From: Bryobacterales bacterium
GTDB lineage: Bacteria; Acidobacteriota; Terriglobia; Bryobacterales; Bryobacteraceae
Assembly (NCBI GenBank): GCA_947467395.1
Contig: CANIIC010000004.1
Coordinates: 1-56,908 of the forward strand
Direction: 5' to 3'
Length of the DNA stretch: 56,908 nt
Shown here: one piece after another, positions 7,261-15,368 of the stretch
How the letters are laid out: each line of letters opens with the position of its first letter
How positions within the stretch are numbered: the first letter of the stretch is position 1
Notes under the pieces: model-generated
The model's input: the letters and a program-made list of their open reading frames with translations, nothing else
What the model was told of the DNA's origin: nothing
Databases searched by the model: none
Position numbers and translations under genes: made by a program

Positions 7261-9591
7261 TCAGGCGTTTCCTAAGATTGCGTCCCGAATCAACTGCAAC
7301 AAATCAGCTTCGCCTTCGATCTCCATGCCGATACGCACGCATTCCAAAGGAAGCGGCAATTGCAGGCGGTCCGGCAGATTCATCATGTCTTTTTCGGTGG
7401 TCACCAACGCCTCAGCCCCGGCTGCCTGGGCTTCGCGAGCCACGCGTTGCAGGTCGTCCAGGCTGTAGAAGTGATGATCGCGAAACGCCTCGCGCGAGAC
7501 GATCTCCAGCCCCATCCCTTCAAGTGTGTGCCAGAACGCACGGGGAGAGCCGATACCGCAGAACGCTCCTACTTTGCGCGCGGACGAAGTCCACGGCTCC
7601 GGCACCATGCGCGAACGGAAGATCGGCGCCGAGCGGTTGTAGCGGCGGATCACCCGCTCGATGCCGGCCATTCTCGCACCCGGCGGAACGCGCGTCAGCA
7701 CAACCACCGAGGCCCGCAGCAACGCGTCCAACGGTTCACGCCTCCGTCCCAGAGGGAACAGTCCCCCGCCCCACGGGTTCTCTGCGTCGATCAACACAAT
7801 ATCCAAATCCCGATGTAAGCGCACATGCTGGAACCCGTCGTCGAGCAGCATCCAATCGGGACTCAGTTCCAGCTCAATCGTCAGCCCCACGGCGTATCGA
7901 TCCGGACCGACGCCCACATGCGCCACTCCGCGCCGCACGAACATTTGCGCTTCATCCCCCGTGCTCGCAATGTTGGCCGCCACACCCCGATGCACCACTA
8001 ATGATGTTTTTGAGTTTTGTCGACGGTAGCCACGTGTGAGGATCGCGCAACCATCGATCTTGGCCGCCAGATGCGCCACCATCGGGGATTTTCCAGTTCC
8101 GCCCATCGTCAAGCCGCCGACGCTGACGACGGGCGTCCTCAGACGCCGTATTTCCGCGCGAGCCCGCGCCAGGTTGCGACGATTTCCCGCCGCCCACGCC
8201 AAGGACAGGGGCCACAGCGCTAGCCGCGCCAGCAATCGTTTGGGCGGGTTTGGGACGCCGTCGTCGATCGCTGCCAGAACGCGCCGCGAGACGCGCTCGA
8301 CGACGCCCCGTTTTGCCTCGGCCAAGGACTGCGCCTTCGCTCCATGCAGTCCGGGATTCTGAAGCAGCCGATCGACCGCAGCCGCGAGTACCGCCGGATC
8401 AGCGATCTGCACTACGGCATCGCTCTCCAGAAACTCGCTGGCAATCTCAGCGAAGTTCTCCATGTGCGGACCAACGATCACGGGTTTGGCGAAATACGCC
8501 GGTTCCAGGATGTTGTGTCCACCGCGGCTAGCCAGCGTCCCACCCATGAACACCACGTCGGCTCGCGAAAATACGGCGCCCAACTCGCCAATCGTGTCCA
8601 GCAGCAACACGCCGGGCAATGCCAGGTTTGCGGGTAACTGCGAACGACGCGCGTAGCGAATCCCTGCCGCGTCGAGTTTACGAGCAGCTTCATCGAAGCG
8701 CTCCGGACGTCTCGGAGCCAGAATCAACAGCAGCCCTTCGCGCTTTAATTGTTGGAACGCGGCAATGACGACGTCATCTTCGTCGGGATCCCCGGCCACG
8801 GCAGGCGGCATGGTGCTCGCCGCCACCCAAACCTTGTCGGCTGCCGTCCGATTTAGAAACTCCCGAATCGGCGGTGCAACCTCGGCAGGCGGGCGGAAGT
8901 CGTACTTTAGATTGCCTGCCGCGATGACCTTGTCTTTCGGAGCCCCAGCGAGAACGTACCGCGCGGCATCCTGCTCCGACTGCACCCAGATCGCGTCCGG
9001 CCAGCGCAGCGCATGTTGAAAGAACCACCGGAACCGCAGATAGCGTGGCAACGCCCGATCGGAGATACGACCGTTGATCACCAGCAGCGACGCTCCCGCG
9101 CGTTTCGACTCGCGATACAGATTCGGCCAGATCTCCGTCTCCATCACCACGACCGCCGACGGCCGCAACCGGCGCAACACACGCCGCACCACACTGCGGT
9201 AATCAAGCGGCGCATAGAAGATGCCCTTCACCAGTCCCGTGAGGCGTTGCTCCGCCGTCGCTCGCCCAGCCAACGTTGCGGTCGAAAGGAAGACGTCGAC
9301 ATCTGGCCGCTCCGCGCGAACCCGGCGAATCAGTTCGATTGCCGACAGCACTTCCCCCACCGAAACCGCATGGAACCAGACCGAGCCCGTGCCCGTCGAA
9401 TCAAAGGACGCTGGCAGGAACCCGAAACGCTCGCCCAAGCCGCGGAAGTACGCAGAATTGCGAAAACCCCGGTACAGTAAGTACAGGGCCAGCGCGGGAC
9501 TCAGCGCAAGTTGCAGGAGCTGGTAGAGGAGAAAAATGAGACGACTCGCCGTAATCGTACTGAGTATAGCTTCGGCTTTCGCAGTGGACAA
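7261..9591 (-). CDS. Fused Kdo transferase (WaaA) - tetraacyldisaccharide 4'-kinase (LpxK)
   Basis: 776-aa protein joining two consecutive lipid A/Kdo enzymes that are usually separate. Residues about 20-440 are WaaA/KdtA, a GT30 Kdo transferase with an N-terminal membrane anchor, the base WFHAVSVGEV (E80) and GGHNILEP. Residues about 486-776 are LpxK with P-loop GGLTMGGTGKSP, DDGFQHVRLHRDLD and TTEKDMMNL. LpxK phosphorylates the 4' position of the lipid A disaccharide, then WaaA adds Kdo at the cytoplasmic face. The start is uncertain: TTG at 9591 has an AGAGG 4 nt upstream but overlaps the divergent gene by 56 bp. The homology begins at LIFLLYQ, where only ATT is available. Confidence 0.93.
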   Translation of the reverse strand: MSTAKAEAILSTITASRLIFLLYQLLQLALSPALALYLLYRGFRNSAYFRGLGERFGFLPASFDSTGTGSVWFHAVSVGEVLSAIELIRRVRAERPDVDVFLSTATLAGRATAEQRLTGLVKGIFYAPLDYRSVVRRVLRRLRPSAVVVMETEIWPNLYRESKRAGASLLVINGRISDRALPRYLRFRWFFQHALRWPDAIWVQSEQDAARYVLAGAPKDKVIAAGNLKYDFRPPAEVAPPIREFLNRTAADKVWVAASTMPPAVAGDPDEDDVVIAAFQQLKREGLLLILAPRRPERFDEAARKLDAAGIRYARRSQLPANLALPGVLLLDTIGELGAVFSRADVVFMGGTLASRGGHNILEPAYFAKPVIVGPHMENFAEIASEFLESDAVVQIADPAVLAAAVDRLLQNPGLHGAKAQSLAEAKRGVVERVSRRVLAAIDDGVPNPPKRLLARLALWPLSLAWAAGNRRNLARARAEIRRLRTPVVSVGGLTMGGTGKSPMVAHLAAKIDGCAILTRGYRRQNSKTSLVVHRGVAANIASTGDEAQMFVRRGVAHVGVGPDRYAVGLTIELELSPDWMLLDDGFQHVRLHRDLDIVLIDAENPWGGGLFPLGRRREPLDALLRASVVVLTRVPPGARMAGIERVIRRYNRSAPIFRSRMVPEPWTSSARKVGAFCGIGSPRAFWHTLEGMGLEIVSREAFRDHHFYSLDDLQRVAREAQAAGAEALVTTEKDMMNLPDRLQLPLPLECVRIGMEIEGEADLLQLIRDAILGNA

Positions 9592-10129
9592 GAAGCCTCT
9601 GTTTTCGACCCAGCCCGCCGGGGCTTACCCGGGCCACGCCACGCAGGAGAAGATCACCGTCGGCGTGAAGCCCTACAACACCGATGCGCTCGCAGCGACG
9701 GCGTTCGGCAAAGTGAAACCGCATGAGCGCGGAATCCTCCCCGTGTTGGTCGTCATCCAGAACGATACCGGGAAACCGCTGCGCCTGGATCTCCAGGCCG
9801 AGTTCGTTACTGCGGACATGGTCCACCTCGACGCAATGACGCCAGATGACGTCGTACGTTTTGAGGGGATCCAGAAGCGCCCGGGGATGCGCCCTCCAAC
9901 CGCTCCCATTCCGATTCCGCGCAAGGTGAAGAAAGGGCCCCTCAATACGCCCGAAATCGAAGGCCGCGCGTTCAACGTGAAGCTGCTGCCGCCGGGCGAA
10001 TCCGCCAACGGCTTCTTCTACTTCCAGGCCAGCGACATCGCAGGCTCGCACTTGTACCTGACAGGCATCAAGGACGCCGCATCGAACCAGTCGTATTTTT
10101 ACTTTGAAGTGCCGCTCGACAAGAAGTAG
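9536..10129 (+). CDS. Exported protein of unknown function
   Basis: 197 aa with a short signal peptide (MRRLAVIVLSIASAFA) and no later membrane segment. The mature part contains PGHATQEKITVGVKPY, VLVVIQNDTGKPLRLD (resembling a beta-sandwich strand pattern), a proline-rich stretch (PPTAPIPIPRKVKKGP) and a final FYFEVPL. I recognise no named domain. A strong RBS (AGAGGAG) sits 5 nt before the ATG, which lies inside the 5' end of the divergent waaA-lpxK gene if that gene starts at TTG. Envelope location is inferred from the signal peptide. Confidence 0.8.
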   Translation: MRRLAVIVLSIASAFAVDKKPLFSTQPAGAYPGHATQEKITVGVKPYNTDALAATAFGKVKPHERGILPVLVVIQNDTGKPLRLDLQAEFVTADMVHLDAMTPDDVVRFEGIQKRPGMRPPTAPIPIPRKVKKGPLNTPEIEGRAFNVKLLPPGESANGFFYFQASDIAGSHLYLTGIKDAASNQSYFYFEVPLDKK

Positions 10130-10133
10130 TTAG

Positions 10134-10163
10134 GCGTAGTGAACGGCGCTATGCGTAGTGAAC
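10134..10163. repeat. Short direct repeat duplicating the 3' end of tpiA
   Basis: The 11-mer GCGTAGTGAAC occurs at 10134-10144 and 10153-10163, a 19-bp period. The second copy encodes the last residues of TpiA (VHYA). The first copy, just past the stop, would encode the same residues and a stop again, which looks like a small tandem duplication of the gene end. Confidence 0.7.
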
Positions 10164-10907
10164 AATAGACGCGAAGGATTTCGCGTCCAGGCTCGCGCCC
10201 CCCACCAACGCCCCGTCAATATCGTCCTGCGCCATCAGCGCGGCGATGTTATCGGGCTTCACGCTGCCACCGTACAGGATGCGGCAGGTGTCGGCGATTT
10301 CCGCACCGAAACTCTTGTGAACCTGTGTACGGATGAACTTGTGCGCAGCCGATGCCATCTCAGGCGTAGCCGTCCGGCCCGTGCCAATCGCCCACACTGG
10401 CTCGTAAGCGATCACGATGCGCGCCATCTGATCCGGCGCCAACCGAGCCAGCCCACCTTCGAACTGAGCGGCCAGCACATCCTCGGTTTGTCCAGCTTCG
10501 CGTTCTTCCAGGCGTTCGCCCACGCACACAATCGGCTTCAACCCGGACTCGATCGCAGCGACCGTCTTCTTGAATACGGTTTCGTCGGTCTCGCCGAAAT
10601 ATTCACGACGTTCGCTATGGCCGATGATCACCCACTGGCACCCGATCGCCAGCAGCATGGGAGCCGAAATCTCCCCTGTGTAAGCGCCTTCTTTGAGCCA
10701 GAACACGTCTTGTGCGCCCACGTCGATTCCGGACCCTCGCGCAGCGCTCACCGCCGCAGGCAACGCCACGAACGGAGGGCACACCACTACCTCACGGTGA
10801 CGGGAGTCACGCACCAAAGGGACCAGTTCGTTCAGGAACGCCGACGCCTCGTGCGCGCTCTTGTACATCTTCCAATTACCGGCCAGGACAGGCGTGCGCA
10901 TATTCAT
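10149..10907 (-). CDS. tpiA: Triose-phosphate isomerase
   Basis: Interconverts dihydroxyacetone phosphate and glyceraldehyde 3-phosphate. At 252 aa it is full length, a TIM barrel with GNWKMYK (substrate lysine), the catalytic histidine in IIGHSERREYFGE, the catalytic glutamate in AYEPVWAIGTG (loop 6), and YGGSVKP near the C-terminus. The ATG at 10907 is followed by a second at 10901 and either could be used. It stands alone between an exported-protein gene on the other strand and the DUF362 gene, rather than in the common gap-pgk-tpi cluster. Confidence 0.97.
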   Translation of the reverse strand: MNMRTPVLAGNWKMYKSAHEASAFLNELVPLVRDSRHREVVVCPPFVALPAAVSAARGSGIDVGAQDVFWLKEGAYTGEISAPMLLAIGCQWVIIGHSERREYFGETDETVFKKTVAAIESGLKPIVCVGERLEEREAGQTEDVLAAQFEGGLARLAPDQMARIVIAYEPVWAIGTGRTATPEMASAAHKFIRTQVHKSFGAEIADTCRILYGGSVKPDNIAALMAQDDIDGALVGGASLDAKSFASIVHYA

Positions 10908-10937
10908 CTCAGAGTAGCCGCAAGCGATGGTGGCCGT

Positions 10938-11840
10938 CTAGACAGAGGCCGGGCGGAACGAGGTGCGGAAGGATTCGATGGACTCCCCGGTCTGCTCCGC
11001 ACCCATCTCCGTGAGCACGCCGTGAGCACCGGACAGACGCAGGTGATCGATCTTTTTCGGATTCAGCCCGATGACTCGGCTGCACGTCGCATCGACGGCA
11101 ACCAAATCACGCCCCATTGCGAGCATGCCCAGCGCCTTAGGATCCCCGTCGCCCTCCAGCGCCACGATTCCATCGACGATCGCAAAGCTTCGGCGGAAAG
11201 TACGCACCAATTCCGAAGCAGCTGCCGCCGTGGCCAGTGGATGGGCTCCCTGTGGCCAGCCATATACCGAGCCCGGCACCAAGCCAAATAAATTCGTAAT
11301 CGCTCCACCCACTGTATAGTGCCGATCCGTGCGCAACTTGCCCAGGGAGATCACCAGATCGGCTCGAATCGCCGTATCAGGGAAATACACTTCCGGACCC
11401 TGGAGGAAACCTTGAACCGGACAAACATCATCGCAATTCAGGTCCACGAACACGTCCTCAAAGTTCGGGATCCGATGCCGGTATCCGGCCGCTTCCGCCA
11501 GCGCCAGAGCATCTCCGCCAGTCGCATCGCCGATCCAGACCTGCGCCGCTCCCAATTCCTCCACCGCGGCGTAGGCCGCCGCCACCACTGCCGGATGTGT
11601 GCTGTTCGCACCACCAGCCAGGTACGGCTTCAGCAGAACTCGGGCCCCGGTCACGTCCAAGTCCTGTTCGTGGAAGCTTTCGAGGATAAACTCAGTCAGA
11701 TCGTCTTCGTATTGCGCCTTGCGAAGGCGAACCTTGGCCGAATCCGGTCCAGGCAAGGGGGTCGTCCTCCCACCTTGAAACCCGGCAATGCCGCTCAACA
11801 GCCCAGCCGCGGCTAGGGGGATAAAGTCACGACGATTCAT
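10938..11840 (-). CDS. DUF362-family protein with Tat-like signal
   Basis: 300 aa opening with NRRDFIPLAAAGLL, a twin-arginine-type signal, so probably exported folded. The remainder matches DUF362, a family often found with ferredoxin-like proteins but without established chemistry: VLLKPYLAG, HPAVVAAAYAAVEELG, IGDATGG, ADLVISLGKLRTD, VDGIVALEGDG and RDLVAVDATCSRVIG. I see no 4Fe-4S cysteine motif. Its start overlaps the end of the squalene-cyclase-like gene by ATGA, so the two form a translationally coupled pair. Confidence 0.85.
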   Translation of the reverse strand: MNRRDFIPLAAAGLLSGIAGFQGGRTTPLPGPDSAKVRLRKAQYEDDLTEFILESFHEQDLDVTGARVLLKPYLAGGANSTHPAVVAAAYAAVEELGAAQVWIGDATGGDALALAEAAGYRHRIPNFEDVFVDLNCDDVCPVQGFLQGPEVYFPDTAIRADLVISLGKLRTDRHYTVGGAITNLFGLVPGSVYGWPQGAHPLATAAAASELVRTFRRSFAIVDGIVALEGDGDPKALGMLAMGRDLVAVDATCSRVIGLNPKKIDHLRLSGAHGVLTEMGAEQTGESIESFRTSFRPASV

Positions 11841-12559
11841 GCTGCGGCCTCCGCCTTCAAGATCGCGAAACGTCCGTCACGCGCACCCAGCGCTTCCAGC
11901 GCCACAATCGCCTGGTTGGTCGCAACCGGGGTGTCGGCTGCTTCGGTGACGTCTACTCCGTGAACGCGCAGACCCAACGTCAAACGCGCCCGATTGAGAC
12001 GCGAATCCGTCTCCGCGACCCACTTCGCGCCGACTGTTTTCAGTTCTTCCGCTGCCGGGGAACCCTGCATCGCCAGCAGCGTCGGCCCGCACGATTCCGG
12101 AGTCAACGTCTCCGCGAGCAGGAACGTCCGCGCCACTTGAACGAGTTTGTCCGAAGTCTTCATTTTCGCCATCGCCAGCATGGCCCACGCCGTAGGTTCG
12201 GCGGCGGGAGCAGACTCGTCTTTCCAAGCCCAACAGCCTGAGCGCACCGTCTGAGCCAGCCATTGGTCGGCTGCGGCGCTCTGGTGTCCCTTCACCGCTG
12301 CCAGCAATGCGGCCAGCGAGGATGTCCAGTTGCTTTGAGGCACATTCGCCGCCAGCTGCCAGCTACCGTTTGGCCGCTGCCACCGACGGACCAGTTCCCA
12401 AGCCTTGTCCGATTCCGGCGATCCGTGCAGCGCTAAGGCTGCGTACACCGTCGGCTCTAACCAGGAATTCTGGTTGCCCGGAGTATAGGCCCAGCCCCCG
12501 TCCGCGTTCTGGGACCGACGCAGAGCCTCTAACCGATTGACGAGATAGACATTTGCCAC
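11837..12559 (-). CDS. Squalene-cyclase/prenyltransferase-repeat-like protein
   Basis: 240-aa protein of repeated helical units resembling the alpha-alpha toroid of squalene-hopene cyclases: RRSQNADGGWAYTPG and RWQRPNGSWQL are QW-like motifs, and WAWKDESAPAAEPTAWAML is a further repeat. It is far shorter than a true cyclase (about 630 aa) and lacks the DxDD acid motif, so I do not assign cyclase activity. No signal peptide is seen. The start is GTG at 12559 with a weak GAGAAG upstream. It overlaps the DUF362 gene by 4 bp as the first gene of that pair. Confidence 0.75.
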   Translation of the reverse strand: MANVYLVNRLEALRRSQNADGGWAYTPGNQNSWLEPTVYAALALHGSPESDKAWELVRRWQRPNGSWQLAANVPQSNWTSSLAALLAAVKGHQSAAADQWLAQTVRSGCWAWKDESAPAAEPTAWAMLAMAKMKTSDKLVQVARTFLLAETLTPESCGPTLLAMQGSPAAEELKTVGAKWVAETDSRLNRARLTLGLRVHGVDVTEAADTPVATNQAIVALEALGARDGRFAILKAEAAA

Positions 12560-12635
12560 GTCTTCTCATCGGCAGGATACGCGCGAAACTTCTGGGGTAC
12601 TAGTCACACACCGTACCTTTCGGTCCTAAGTGATT

Positions 12636-12683
12636 GGGACTGTACTGGTTACACCGAACCATTTACGCAGTTCGGCCAGTCCC
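12636..12683. repeat. Interrupted inverted repeat in divergent intergenic region
   Basis: GGGACTG (12636-12642) pairs with CAGTCCC (12677-12683), and CCGAA (12654-12658) pairs with TTCGG (12671-12675), leaving an 11-nt bulge on one side and 1 nt on the other. It lies in the 164-bp gap (12560-12723) between the divergent squalene-cyclase-like and small-membrane-protein genes. It could be an operator or a structured leader; no known RNA family is recognised. Confidence 0.45.
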
Positions 12684-12723
12684 GTACATTGGGTGAGCTA
12701 GGATTTGAAGGGATCAACCAAGG

Positions 12724-13011
12724 GTGAACCAAGCCATGCTGCAATACTCGTATTTACAGGTGCTCGACTTCCTTACGACGATCGCGTTCCTGCTACAGGG
12801 GGTAAAGGAAGGTAACCCGCTGGTCCGGTTCGCTATCGACTACGCGCCCAATCCGATCACCGGCCTGCTGGCGATCAAAGTGGCGGCCATCGGCCTAGGC
12901 ATCTACTGCTGGCGCGTCGGCAAGCTGCGCTTGCTGGGCCGCATGAACATCATGTTCGCGGTGATCGTCGCCTGGAACCTCGGAGCCCTGATCGTCGGGT
13001 CTGTCGCCTAA
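12724..13011 (+). CDS. Small membrane protein (DUF5658-like)
   Basis: 95 aa with about three hydrophobic segments (residues about 10-28, 44-60, 72-93). It carries LDFLTTIAFLLQGVKEGNPLVR, the pattern LD-LTT...G-EgNPl seen in DUF5658-type small membrane proteins. The function is unknown. The start is GTG at 12724 or ATG at 12736; the purine-rich AAGG sits directly before the GTG, so ATG with AAGGGTG upstream is a fair alternative. The last 4 bp (CTAA) overlap the convergent rnhA stop. Confidence 0.7.
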   Translation: MNQAMLQYSYLQVLDFLTTIAFLLQGVKEGNPLVRFAIDYAPNPITGLLAIKVAAIGLGIYCWRVGKLRLLGRMNIMFAVIVAWNLGALIVGSVA

Positions 13012-13442
13012 ACACCTTCGCGCGCGGCCCGCGTGGCGAGTTCGTCACAGCGATTGTTGTCCGGGTGATCGGCGTGGCCTTTGGTCCACGTCCACTCAAT
13101 CGTGTGACCGCGCGTCAGTTCATCCAACTCCACCCATAGGTCCTGATTCAGCACCGGTTTTTTGGCCGCTGTCCGCCAGCCATTGCGCTTCCATCCCTGG
13201 ATCCACTTGGTGATGCCGTTCTTCAGATACTCGGAATCGGTCACCACCTCCACGTCGCACGGCTCTTTCAATAACTTCAATCCCTCTATCGCGGCGGTAA
13301 TTTCCATCCGATTATTGGTCGTCTGTGGAACCGCTCCAGAGAGTTCCTTGGCGTGGCTGTTGTAGCGCAAAATGCACGCCCAGCCGCCCGGGCCGGGGTT
13401 TCCCAGGCACGCGCCGTCTGTAATAAGTTGAATACGTTTCAT
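13008..13442 (-). CDS. rnhA: Ribonuclease HI
   Basis: Degrades the RNA strand of RNA:DNA hybrids (R-loops, Okazaki primers). The 144 aa match the usual length. The acidic catalytic residues are visible in ITDGACLGNPGPGGW (first Asp), NNRMEITAAIEGL (Glu), VVTDSEYLKNGITKW (Asp), and NRCDELA (last Asp), and KGHADHPDN carries the conserved histidine. It is transcribed divergently from the TPR gene, with only 17 bp between the two start codons. Confidence 0.97.
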   Translation of the reverse strand: MKRIQLITDGACLGNPGPGGWACILRYNSHAKELSGAVPQTTNNRMEITAAIEGLKLLKEPCDVEVVTDSEYLKNGITKWIQGWKRNGWRTAAKKPVLNQDLWVELDELTRGHTIEWTWTKGHADHPDNNRCDELATRAAREGV

Positions 13443-13459
13443 TCGGGCAATCTTCTATC

Positions 13460-14308
13460 ATGGAACAAGTGGCCGATCAAAACCAATATCCGGAGAAACC
13501 TCGGAACTTCGACGCCGACCAGGCTCGGGACATGTTCACGCCCCCTGAGGACGCGGATCTGCAGTGGGTCCTGGTTCCGGTCACACATACGGACCATGCC
13601 CGCCGCCGCCGCCGTATGTACATGCTGGCGGGTGCATTTCTTGCCGTGGCCGCGATCTTCGCCAGTTGGATGTACAAACGCACCGTCGATCCCGTGCGCG
13701 CTTTGGATGAATACGATGCCGGCGAGCGTTCGCTGAAGATCGCGCGCTATCAACAGGCCATCGTGTCCTTCGACCGCGCGATTGCGTTAAAGTCAGACTT
13801 CGCTGACGCCTACGCGCTCCGTGGCCGGGCCAACATGGCGCTCATCCGCGCCCAAGCCGCGTTGCCGGACTTCGACAAAGTGGTGGAACTTCGGCCGCTG
13901 GATCCCGTCGCGTTCTTGGATCGTGGTTCTGCTCATATGTCCCTCGATGAGTACAAAGAAGCTTTGGCCGATTTCAGCCGGGCCATCGAACTCGATCCCA
14001 AACTCGCGCGCGGTTACAACCTCCGCGGCACCGCGCTTCGGGCCATGGGTGAGCCTAAGAAAGCACTGGAAGACTTCACAAAAGCGGTGGACTTGGATCC
14101 GAACATGGACAATCTCTTCCAGCGCGGCGCCACCTACCAGTTGCTGAACGATCACGAGTTCGCCATCGCCGACTTCAGTCAGGTCATCCGCCTCGATCAG
14201 AACAGCGCGCAGGGATACTACGCGCGCTCTCAATCTTTCAAGGCACTCGGCGATCTGGAATCGGCCGAACGCGATCACCAGCAGGGTCGGATCAACGACG
14301 GCCGCTAG
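13460..14308 (+). CDS. Membrane-anchored TPR-repeat protein
   Basis: 282 aa: a cytoplasmic N-terminal stretch of about 55 residues ending in an arginine run, one membrane helix (about 59-74), then about six tetratricopeptide repeats with the usual pattern (AIVSFDRAIALKSDFADAY, ALADFSRAIELDPK, ALEDFTKAVDLDP, AIADFSQVIRLDQ). TPR arrays scaffold protein complexes; the partner is not identifiable. The repeats would lie outside the cytoplasm by the positive-inside rule. The stop shares CTAG with convergent dusB. Confidence 0.85.
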   Translation: MEQVADQNQYPEKPRNFDADQARDMFTPPEDADLQWVLVPVTHTDHARRRRRMYMLAGAFLAVAAIFASWMYKRTVDPVRALDEYDAGERSLKIARYQQAIVSFDRAIALKSDFADAYALRGRANMALIRAQAALPDFDKVVELRPLDPVAFLDRGSAHMSLDEYKEALADFSRAIELDPKLARGYNLRGTALRAMGEPKKALEDFTKAVDLDPNMDNLFQRGATYQLLNDHEFAIADFSQVIRLDQNSAQGYYARSQSFKALGDLESAERDHQQGRINDGR

Positions 14309-15312
14309 ACGGTGGTAGACAATTCCGCTTCAAAGAAGCGATCCACTGCATCCAGAATCGGTTGCGCTTCGTGCAGTGTGTAGATCTCCGCACGCAGCCT
14401 CGCCCCGTTCCGCACACCGTGCGTGAAATACGTCGCGAATTGCTTCATCTTGCCCACGTTGTCCGAGGTCGCCTTGTCGCAGAGCATCGAGTAGTAACGC
14501 CGCATGATGGCGTACCGCTCCTGCTCGGTCGGGGTTTCGTACGCGCCCGTCTTCACATACGATTCGATCTGACGGAAGATCCACGGATTGGACGACGCCG
14601 TCCGCCCGATCATCACCGCGTCGCAACCGGTCTCTTTCACCATGCGAACTGCGTCTTCAGGCTTCACGATGTCGCCATTGCCGATCACCGGGATCTTCAC
14701 GGCCTGCTTCACGTCCGCGATGCGCGTCCAATCGGCATGCCCACTGTAGCCCTGCTCCCGCGTGCGCGGATGCAGCGCAATTGCCTGCAAGCCACAATCC
14801 TCGGCTAGCTTCGCCATCTGCACGTGCACCAGTTCCCGATCGCTCCAACCAGCGCGAAACTTCATCGTCAGAGGAATCGAGATCGCACCGCGAACCTTCT
14901 TCAGGAGTTGCTCCACAAGCGGCAAATCACGCAACATCCCGCTGCCACCGTTGCAGCGCACGACCTTCTTTACCGGACAGCCGAAGTTAATATCGACGAT
15001 GTCGAAACCCTGATCCTGGCAATACCGCGCCGCATCGGCCATCACGTCCGGATCCGCGCCAAACAACTGCGCCGAAATCGGGTGCTCTTCGGGTTCGAAA
15101 TACAGGTAGCGGAAACTCCGCGTCGGCTTGCCGGTCTTCTTGGCCGTCGCCACAATTCCATGCGAACTGGTGAATTCCGTCATGATCAGTCCGCAGCCGC
15201 CTTGAGAGCGGATCATCCGCCGGAAGACGGTATCCGTGACGCCCACCATGGGCGCAAGTACGGTCGCGGGTTGAAGCTGAATCGGGCCGATCTGGAAGGA
15301 TTCCGGAAACAT
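14305..15312 (-). CDS. dusB: tRNA-dihydrouridine synthase (DusB type)
   Basis: Flavin enzyme reducing specific uridines in tRNA to dihydrouridine. The 335-aa TIM-barrel protein has APMVGVTDTVFRR near the N-terminus, DINFGCPVKKV followed by the catalytic cysteine in RCNGGSGML, LTMKFRAGWSD, HPRTREQGYSG, IPVIGNGDI and VMIGRTASSNPWIF, which are DusB-type signatures. No strong RBS precedes the ATG. Its 3' end shares the 4-bp CTAG with the TPR gene. Confidence 0.95.
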   Translation of the reverse strand: MFPESFQIGPIQLQPATVLAPMVGVTDTVFRRMIRSQGGCGLIMTEFTSSHGIVATAKKTGKPTRSFRYLYFEPEEHPISAQLFGADPDVMADAARYCQDQGFDIVDINFGCPVKKVVRCNGGSGMLRDLPLVEQLLKKVRGAISIPLTMKFRAGWSDRELVHVQMAKLAEDCGLQAIALHPRTREQGYSGHADWTRIADVKQAVKIPVIGNGDIVKPEDAVRMVKETGCDAVMIGRTASSNPWIFRQIESYVKTGAYETPTEQERYAIMRRYYSMLCDKATSDNVGKMKQFATYFTHGVRNGARLRAEIYTLHEAQPILDAVDRFFEAELSTTV

Positions 15313-15368
15313 CTTTCTCTATCTTAACGTTTTCGCAACTTCTTCCCTGCGAGCCGCGTTTAACCAAT

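Noticed and set aside
10158-11291. 377-codon plus-strand open frame across tpiA and DUF362
   Set aside because: Antisense to two well-supported genes and with a composition typical of shadow frames (His/Arg-rich).
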